Source: Conchocele bisecta
Taxonomy: Eukaryota; Mollusca; Bivalvia; Lucinida; Thyasiridae
Direction: 5' to 3'
DNA length: 64,000 nt
NCBI GenBank assembly: GCA_029237695.1
Contig: CM055280.1
Span: forward strand, 35,362,508-35,426,507
How positions within the stretch are numbered: position 1 is the stretch's first letter; the number at the start of each line of letters is the position of its first letter. A program made the position numbers and the translations under genes. A model generated the notes under the pieces. It made no database searches, had not been told where the DNA came from, and saw only the letters and a program-made list of their open reading frames with translations. Positions 57,200 to 64,000 of this stretch are shown one piece after another.

Positions 57200-58385
57200 A
57201 CCAATCTAGTTTTTGACAGGTTTAACCCATTAAAGACGGCATACAATTATAGTTGTATGAAACTTTTATGAGAAAAAGATTGTTACTTCCTTTATTTCAT
57301 CTCGAATGTATATGTTGTTACCAATCGTTTGAACCGTCTCAGCGAGTGATAACAGCATATACATGTACCTTCATGGAGAAATAAAAAAAAAAATGAGATT
57401 TTTTTACAAAAAGTATCATTTATTTTATGACCAACGGTGAATTACCGAGATTTATTCGTGAAATATCACTTTATATTACACTGGTTGAAACTGTGATAAA
57501 TACGGTTTTGAACTATGGGAATATGGCTTTTCAACTAATGAAAATGTTTATTACAAGCCAAACTACTTTGCATCGCAACTAGGGAGATAATTTCAGAGTC
57601 GGGCTCATATTTAAAATATTTACCTGTTTTGATGATGCTGTCAAGTCCATTATTAATAAATGTTCTGTTTTTGGTCTGCAATACGACTACTCTAGCCTCC
57701 ATTGGATAGGACGTACGTACGTTTGCAGGTGAATTACCTAATCTTACGGCAACTGTTAACCATTGTATGTACGAACAGTCGTCGCAAAATCAGACAATGA
57801 CAGCCTGATTATTCAGCCCTTATGACAGTGGGAATTCTAGTCAGCTTCGCGAATTGCCGCCCTTACAAACGGTCGAATCTGGTGCAGTATAGTGATACTG
57901 ATAATGAGTAGATTCCTGTTGGTAAATCGTGTTACTTTCGTTTATCAATTATTTTAACTCCAGATCGACACGATCTTCAATCTTCACACGGAATTCATCA
58001 CAATAAACTTAGTGGCGGCCATTGTACATGTCGAGAATAAATTCCAATAATAGTATTACGCCATGGGGACGTGGCTTAAAATGTCCACTATATCAATAAA
58101 ATGTGTATTATTGTTAATCATAGTATTTTATTGTTTAATTATTTGTGTAAACTGTATTTTATCTTATATTTTAATGTTATGAGACGAATATCAGCATAAT
58201 AAATTACAAAATGTGGAATTATTTTTTATGCAACAAGTGATTTTAGAAAATCGGTCATGTTGAGAAATAGGCCCCCCCCCCCCACAGGTTTCCTAGCGAA
58301 GTCCTAGAGGTACGATGCGGGTGCTAATGTAAATACTAAATCAGCAAGAGCATGAATACTGTTATATGGTCATAAAATAAACAGA
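57200..58385. other. Intergenic, no gene seen
   Basis: It contains a remnant of the GTATATGTTGTTACCA..CCGTCTC palindrome (57285-57390) and a C run at 58271-58285. Nothing else is seen. Confidence 0.4.
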
Positions 58386-58389
58386 AAAT

Positions 58390-58530
58390 GTGTTGTTTTC
58401 CGTGTAAGATCAAATTATTTTTCATCTCGTGAACACCAAACGTCATATTTTCACTGACACGTGAAAATAGTACGGTTGGTGTTCACTCGATGAAAAATAA
58501 TTCGATCTTACACTGAAAACAACAAATATC
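58390..58530. repeat. Hairpin of about 140 bp
   Basis: TGTTGTTTTCCGTGTAAGAT and AATTATTTTTCATCTCGTGA pair with TCACTCGATGAAAAATAATT and ATCTTACACTGAAAACAACA. Confidence 0.7.
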
Positions 58531-58561
58531 CTCTATATCCTTAGACAGAAATGGATTAATA

Positions 58562-58872
58562 TAGGAATGAATGGCCTTTTTGTGGAATTTATTGAAGGCC
58601 TCGTCTAGTATTTCCGCGACTTTTCCAAGTTTATATCCCCGATAAATTCAACAAAAATGCCATTCATTCCTTATAATTCCAGCATTTGAAATAAATTCAT
58701 GAAGAAAATGTGTTTATTTTCCGTTTTCTTAATAATTATTTTAACTGTGTCTCACGGTTACGGAAAGTAGTTCGGCATGGGAGTTTACTGGGATATAAAT
58801 TTTGGACAGAGACTTGCTACGGGCCAATCAAATGTTAGGGAATTGTGTAAATATTTTTGTGCTGGAATTATA
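58562..58872 (+). mobile_element. MITE, GGCCTTTTTGTGGAATTTAT family, copy 3
   Basis: The same tail (AAATTTTGGACAGAGACTTG, AATCAAATGTTAGGGAATTG) as copy 2. Part of the hairpin's left arm is deleted. Confidence 0.7.
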
Positions 58873-59008
58873 GTGATTTATAGTATCTCTTCGTGATCTC
58901 AGAGTACACACTGATGCCTTGGAATTCTTAAATATCTGATTTACAGGGTAACCTCTCTTAACTGGACACCCTGGGAAGATTTAGAGAGGTTCCCATGTAC
59001 ACACTCAC

Positions 59009-59135
59009 CAGGGATTCCGCTGGGGAAAATAAAAAAATCGCCACTTCAAAAATACAAATACATTTTTTTTTTTTTTGAAAATTGTAATTTTTTATCGCCA
59101 ATTGCGAAAGTGGCGATCGCCAGCGGAATCCCTGA
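59009..59135 (+). mobile_element. MITE, CAGGGATTCCGCTGG family, copy 2
   Basis: CAGGGATTCCGCTGGGGAAA and the inverse CGCCAGCGGAATCCCTG. Flanks ACACTCAC and ACACACAA are a possible imperfect 8-bp duplication. Confidence 0.7.
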
Positions 59136-59219
59136 CACACAATCATTGGTAGGGTTGAAAGTATTACTTACTTATCAGTTTTATATTTTCAGATCAGCTT
59201 GTCTTCACTCTTGGTAAAT

Positions 59220-59420
59220 ATGGAGAAGATGCGTGTGCGGAATTACGTAATGGTGCTGAAATTAATATTACCTGTGATATTATTTATAATGGTTTTACCA
59301 TGTGTTGTGATGTCGGACGATTTTTACGAGCGGCTGGGAATTTCTCGTGGAGCTGGTGTGAAGGACATTCGGAAGGCGTTTAAAAAGTTAGCTGTTAAAA
59401 TGCATCCTGATAAAAATCCT
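59220..59420 (+). CDS. DNAJC10: ERdj5 (DnaJ homologue C10), coding exon 1
   Basis: This exon begins the ER co-chaperone/disulfide reductase ERdj5, which uses a J domain to recruit BiP and thioredoxin domains to reduce misfolded ER clients. The 67 codons encode a hydrophobic ER signal ([20 protein letters not shown]) and most of the J domain: [20 protein letters not shown] and [14 protein letters not shown], with the catalytic HPD at 62-64. An acceptor (TATATTTTCAG) precedes 59193, so a 5' UTR exon lies upstream. The donor is CCT/GTAAGT (phase 0). The joined gene is 59220-59420, 60132-60300, 62319-62369 and onward beyond the window. A second ATG three codons later is possible. Confidence 0.88.
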
Positions 59421-59517
59421 GTAAGTAACAAGTTGAAAAGAGTTTGATTAGCATTTGCCTGTAATTATCTGACACCATGTTGACTGCATCATTTACTGTC
59501 GCTCAGCCTATCAGTTG

Positions 59518-59640
59518 CAGGGATTCCGCTGGCGATCGCCACTTTCGCACTTGGCCATAAAAATAAACAATTGGCGATAAAAAAATATTATTTTTTTTTA
59601 AAGTGGCGATTTTTTTATTTTCCCCAGCGGAATCCCTGCA
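59518..59640 (+). mobile_element. MITE, CAGGGATTCCGCTGG family, copy 3
   Basis: CAGGGATTCCGCTGGCGATC and the inverse CCCCAGCGGAATCCCTG. It sits in DNAJC10 intron 1. Flanks share CAGTT. Confidence 0.75.
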
Positions 59641-60131
59641 GTTATGCTAGAATATATTTCTGTAAGTCGTTCAAATTGAATGTCTCCATTATTATGAACC
59701 TGTAAACGTGAAACCTTGGAAGGTCCTCGGGGTGTCCATTTTTGAGAGTTTCCTCTGCATGCTGGGATGGTTTTATAGACTATTTAGTTTTCAAGCATTG
59801 GACTTCAGTACTGATGCTGTGGGTTTGATCCCCGTCTGAGGCATGAACAAGTACTTTCATATATGCAGTGTTGAAAATGAGGACTATGCGAGCTTCGCTG
59901 GTGCTGGGAATCTTTGACATTATCGATACTGAATACTGACCGCAAACATTTAGTTCACAGTATGACAATGCGATAGCATAAGGGGCATATTGCATTGCTC
60001 TTGAGGTTCCGTACGTCCGTCCATGTACATTTACATTTACATCAAATAGTTTGTAAGAATTTTTCCAGTTAGAGTCCAGTATAGGGGGCATATCCATGTT
60101 TTACAAACATAATGTCTAGTTCTTTGTTTAG

Positions 60132-60300
60132 AATGATCCTGAAGCCCACAACAGATTCCTGAAAATCACTCGAGCCTACGAAGTCCTGAAAGACGAGGAA
60201 TTGCGCAAGAAATACGACATGCACGGAGAAGAGGGGCTTTCTAATGACTTCCAGGGAGGCCGGAAATACGAAAGCTGGAAATTCTACAAGGAAGAATTTG
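60132..60300 (+). CDS. DNAJC10: ERdj5 (DnaJ homologue C10), coding exon 2
   Basis: The exon follows CTTTGTTTAG and ends TTTG/GTAAAT (phase 1). It encodes NDPEAHNRFLKITRAYEVLK, then DEELRKKYDMHGEEGLSNDF and the linker QGGRKYESWKFYKEEF. The first part completes the J domain (helices III-IV). The YESW..FY..FG linker is characteristic of ERdj5 and places the gene in this family rather than among other DnaJ proteins. No break is seen. Confidence 0.9.
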
Positions 60301-60513
60301 GTAAATTATTGATTGCATAGAGTTTATTCAACTACCATTTTGAAATACCGGATTTATTTCCGAGACATCTGGAAATCCAAGAAAGAAACGAGAGTGGGGC
60401 ACTCGTTTCTTTGTCGGATTTACAGATGTCAAGAGAAATAAATTTGGTATATGTAATATGTTTTTTTATATGCCGAAAAGTTGTCACCCTGTACGTTTGT
60501 CTGAGATTTACAA

Positions 60514-60556
60514 GGTCGGAAGTACAAAAGCTGGAAATTTTACTGTGAAGACTTTG
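60514..60556 (+). pseudogene. Duplicated fragment of DNAJC10 exon 2 in intron 2
   Basis: The sequence reads GRKYKSWKFYCEDF and then G/GTAATG, matching the exon 2 end GRKYESWKFYKEEF plus G/GTAAAT, including the donor. It begins straight after an AAG that could act as an acceptor. It looks like a partial tandem copy of the exon end; use as an alternative exon is possible but unproven. Confidence 0.6.
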
Positions 60557-60598
60557 GTAATGTACGATTTATATTGTGGTCCGTGAAAAACCGCCACC

Positions 60599-60622
60599 CT
60601 GTCTGTCTGTCTGTCTGTCTGT
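60599..60622 (+). repeat. (CTGT)n microsatellite
   Basis: About six CTGT units lie in DNAJC10 intron 2, inside a second copy of the segment that precedes the exon fragment (CACCCTGT and GAGATTT recur at about 60486-60510 and 60596-60633). Confidence 0.8.
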
Positions 60623-60736
60623 GCGAGATTTGCGTAAAGTTTTTAACTACCTACATTGTATAATATCTCCACGCATGCAGCCCCTGTGCTCAAGGTCAAA
60701 TGATTTAGAAATGTGTGTTTACGTTTTTTAGGTGTA

Positions 60737-62217
60737 CAGTGCGACCCCGTTAGTACACGCTTCACTATAACACGATTTCGGTTAGTACACGGTTGTGCCT
60801 TGGCTCCCGAATTTTTTGCCTATTTGTATATCAAAATCGTGTTAAATTTGTAACACGACTATTGTCAGAAATCGTGTTATATTTGCGATTCTTTCCCAAA
60901 TTTGACCCAAAATGGACGATTTTTTTTTTTTTTATGGACGCATAGCTGATCACGTTTGCACATTTCGTAAATTAATCCGAGCAAACTGGGAATAACATCA
61001 ACAATTATTGGTCCCAGTAACAAAGCAGTGCTAATTGTTATGTGCTCGATTTCATTTTTCCGGCATGCGTTCGCGCTCACCATTGGTGGAATATTAATTA
61101 GGTGTAAACATGGTAAAGGCTGACCAATCGGAGATCGCGTATCAGTCGCGCAGATTAACTCGACCCAGATTAACTAAATTGTTACAGCACTGCCCACGCC
61201 CCTGGCGCATGTACACAAATGTGTACGTGACAACTGGCCTTGTTTCGCTACGTCAATAATTTAGCCAGTGCATGAGATAATCAACTTTATTATACTAAGA
61301 TGGATTTTCGCCGAGAATGATTTGACTTTTTTCTGCAAATATATCGGAAAGTTGATAACATTTTCAGAGCAAATGCGTAATAATTACTAATTTAATATTC
61401 GTCAACATTCGATATCGTTTACAGAAAATGTGCACTATTATCAGATTCATCTTCGTCGAAAATCTCACGTGATGAGCCTGATTACCTCATGAACTGGCAC
61501 AATATTATAACACGGGCAAAACATGTCTATACAGGTCTGTGGTGTTGAAAGGGTTGAAACTCTGTGCGTACTCAAACCCACAGGTGGAATAGTCGGACGT
61601 GTGATACAAAGAAAATGACCATTACAAAAATATCCATTACCCCACCCACTTGATCTTGTTCTATTATTAACGTCATGTACAGTACGATACCAGGTGGGTG
61701 GGATAATGGGATTTTTTTAATAGGCATTTATTTTGGTGTCATAGGTCCGAGTCTTCCACCTGTGCTCACCATATGAGTAAACACAGATTGCAACGCACGA
61801 GCTTGTCACGTGACGTTGCAGCTGATGGAACAGGATATCGGTCATTGGGTCATTGCGTCATCGAATGATGATGGCTACACGTATTTACTACACTTTTTTC
61901 TACACGCGTTTACAATAATGGATTGCACGGACCTGCGTAGATCTACATTACTACATGAACATGATGAATAAATAAAACATGACGTTAACAATTCTTGGAT
62001 TCAGTATATTTATTACATGCGAAGATAACAGTGAAAACTTATGGCATATTATAGGCATTGGCGACGTCGTTCATTCGCAGTCACAGTGTACAGTGGACAT
62101 GTATTTTTTGTTGACATTATGATGCGTCTTGGGCGAGAACGGATATAGCACGGTTCGGATAAGCAACACGGAAGGTTGTATGTCGCCGGACTTCCGTGTA
62201 CTAACGGGGTCGCACTG
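60737..62217 (+). mobile_element. pogo/Tigger-like element in DNAJC10 intron 2, 1.48 kb
   Basis: CAGTGCGACCCCGTTAGTAC and its exact inverse are the ends, with TA on both sides. Subterminal sequence repeats the word AACACG/CGTGTTA. No transposase frame is seen, so it is non-autonomous. It ends about 100 bp before coding exon 3. Confidence 0.8.
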
Positions 62218-62318
62218 TACATCCAACGTCACATTCAAACTATGGTGGACAGTGTGTTACTTTCAGTTCCACTATCCATCTCATATGTCACTTGTTTGTG
62301 TATTTATGTCAATTACAG

Positions 62319-62369
62319 GTATCTATGACGACGACCCTGAAATCATCACATTGAGCAGAGCTGACTTTG
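62319..62369 (+). CDS. DNAJC10: ERdj5 (DnaJ homologue C10), coding exon 3
   Basis: A 51-bp exon follows TCAATTACAG and ends TTTG/GTAAGT. It encodes GIYDDDPEIITLSRADF, almost the same as the vertebrate ERdj5 sequence that leads into the first thioredoxin domain. Both boundaries are phase 1. The remaining exons, with the CXXC thioredoxin domains, lie beyond 64000. Confidence 0.88.
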
Positions 62370-62589
62370 GTAAGTTTTGTAATGTTATGCCTGAAATATA
62401 ATGTTAAAAATAACAAAAAATATTTTCTTTGGAAATAGTTTCAATTTTATTACAAGTTTTTCAGAAGATACATGTTTTAATTAGGAACAAAACTTGTATA
62501 AATTATACAATTATTTAAACCTGTATAACTTTTGACTAACGTGGAATGTTACTGTAGGATTTTCAACATTTTGTACCATTATCTATCGG

Positions 62590-62685
62590 TTTCTGTAATA
62601 ATATATTCTGCAAAAACCAGGAACGCACTTTTCCGACGTTTCAGCACAAGAAAAGTGCGTTCCTGGTTTTTCCAGAATTATTGTC
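62590..62685. repeat. Hairpin in DNAJC10 intron 3
   Basis: CAAAAACCAGGAACGCACTT pairs with AAGTGCGTTCCTGGTTTTTC around a loop of about 20 bases. Confidence 0.75.
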
Positions 62686-62767
62686 GCGCCCGCTTGCGGA
62701 AAGCGCGATATAGTCGCCACTTTGGCGTACGTACGTGCGTGTGTCCGGTTGAAATTTTTGGTTAAGT

Positions 62768-64000
62768 TTTTAGCTCACCTGAGCGAAGCTCATGTGAGCT
62801 ATTGTTACCGCAATGTGTCCGTCGTCGTCGTCGTCCGTGAACATTTTCAAACGTCTTCTCCTCGGTAACCATTGGGCCTATGGTCACCAAACTTCATGGT
62901 CCTTAGGTAGGGGATTACAAAATTGTTAAAATGACGTCATTACGTAATCCAAGATGGCCGCCGTCTAAAAATAGCACAAATTCTTAAAAAAAATTCTTCT
63001 CAAGAACCGCCAACCGGATTTCGACAAAACTTGGTAGGAATGATCGATGTACATTGCTCTTTCAAAGTTGTTAAAATGGTGACCCTGGGGTTAAAAATGG
63101 GCGTGGCCCGTGGGGTCAAATTGGGGTCAAATTTTATTTTTGACTGAATATGGTCATTTCATATATCAAATTGAAGGTATCAATGAGGCGATCACTCTGG
63201 TGCATTTTTTGTCGAAATCGGATTGTTATGTCATCCAAGATGGCCGCCGAAAGGTCGTTCTTATTAGAGATTTCAAAATTCTTCTTCACATGAACCGCTT
63301 GGCCCATGGTACTCAAACTTAAAAGTTATGGTCCATGGGTGAAGCCTTTTCAGATTTGTTAAAATGGAGGTCATCGCTAATCCAAGATGGCCGCCGTCTA
63401 AAAATAGCATAAATTCTTAAAAAATCTTCTTCTCATGAACCGCTAGCCGGATTTCGACGAAACTTGGTAGGAATGATCGATGTACATTGCTCTTTGAAAG
63501 TTGTTAAAATGGTGACCCCGGGGTCAAAAATGGGCGTGGCCCTTGGGGTCAAATTGGGGTCAAATTTTATTTTTGACCGAATATGGTCATGTCATATATC
63601 AAATTGAAGGTATCAATGAGGCGATCACTCTGGTGCATTTTCTGTCGAAATCGGATTGTTATGTCATCCAAGATGGCCGCCGAAAGGTCAAAAGGTCGTT
63701 CTTTTATTAGAGATTTCAAATTCTTCTTCACATGAACCGCTTGGCCCATGGTAGCCAAACTTAAAAGTTATGGTCCATGTGTGAAGCCTTTTCAGATTTG
63801 TTAAAATGGAGGTCATCGCTAATCCAAGATGGCCGCCGTCCAAAAATAGCATAAATTCTTAAAAAATCTTCTTCTCATGAACCGCTTGCCGGATTTCGAC
63901 GAAACTTGGTAGGAATGATCGATGTACAATGCTCTTTCAAAGTTGTTAAAATGGTGACCCCGGGGTCAAAAATGGACGTGGCCCGTGGGGTCAAATTTTA
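62768..64000 (+). repeat. Tandem repeat element, ~435-bp units, in DNAJC10 intron 3
   Basis: It starts TTTAGCTCACCTGAGCGAAG. Units marked by AATCCAAGATGGCCGCCGTC begin at about 62947, 63380 and 63821 and run off the window. Each carries GATTTCGACGAAACTTGGTA, GGTCAAAAATGGGCGTGGCC and TTTTGACCGAATATGGTCAT. The same unit forms the inner arms of the 4836-8290 element. Confidence 0.85.

Overview
The window is nuclear DNA from an animal, most likely a bivalve or related mollusc. The reasons are genes with GT-AG introns, a recognisable ERdj5 (DNAJC10) gene start, two secreted low-complexity proteins of the kind found in shell or byssus matrices, and repeats such as the 'TTTAGCTCACCTGAGCGAAGCTC' type that I associate with bivalve genomes. 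The species cannot be fixed from sequence alone. No bacterial operon, virus or CRISPR array is seen.

Layout. 1-3.1 kb: repeats only. 3.2-11.6 kb (+): a three-exon gene for a secreted methionine-rich repeat protein of 1011 aa (exons 3230-3317, 3802-3948, 8630-11430). Its second intron holds a 3.46 kb hAT-like foldback element with an 8-bp target duplication. 11.5-22.5 kb: a triplicated segment after the gene, then many MITEs and two nested foldback elements whose arms are tandem GAGCTC-type repeats (17073-21260, with 19578-20592 inside). 23.1-23.9 kb (-) and 29.7-30.5 kb (+): two DUF829/TMEM53-like alpha/beta-hydrolase paralogues in divergent orientation. The second is broken by a 2-bp frameshift and by a MITE inserted in its last codons. 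Between them lies a 53-bp minisatellite. 31-34.6 kb: MITEs. 34.8-40.4 kb (-): one long exon for a secreted repeat protein of 1879 aa with almost no cysteine. 40.8-58.9 kb: repeats, including a 3.9 kb inverted-repeat element carrying an unidentified exon-like stretch. 59.2-64 kb (+): the first three coding exons of DNAJC10/ERdj5, running off the window end.

The two large secreted proteins could both belong to an extracellular matrix, but that is inference from composition, signal peptides and repeats. Some 30 mobile-element copies fill most of the remaining space. None has an intact transposase, so they are non-autonomous. Several carry target duplications or an inferred empty site that date insertions relative to the genes and satellites around them.
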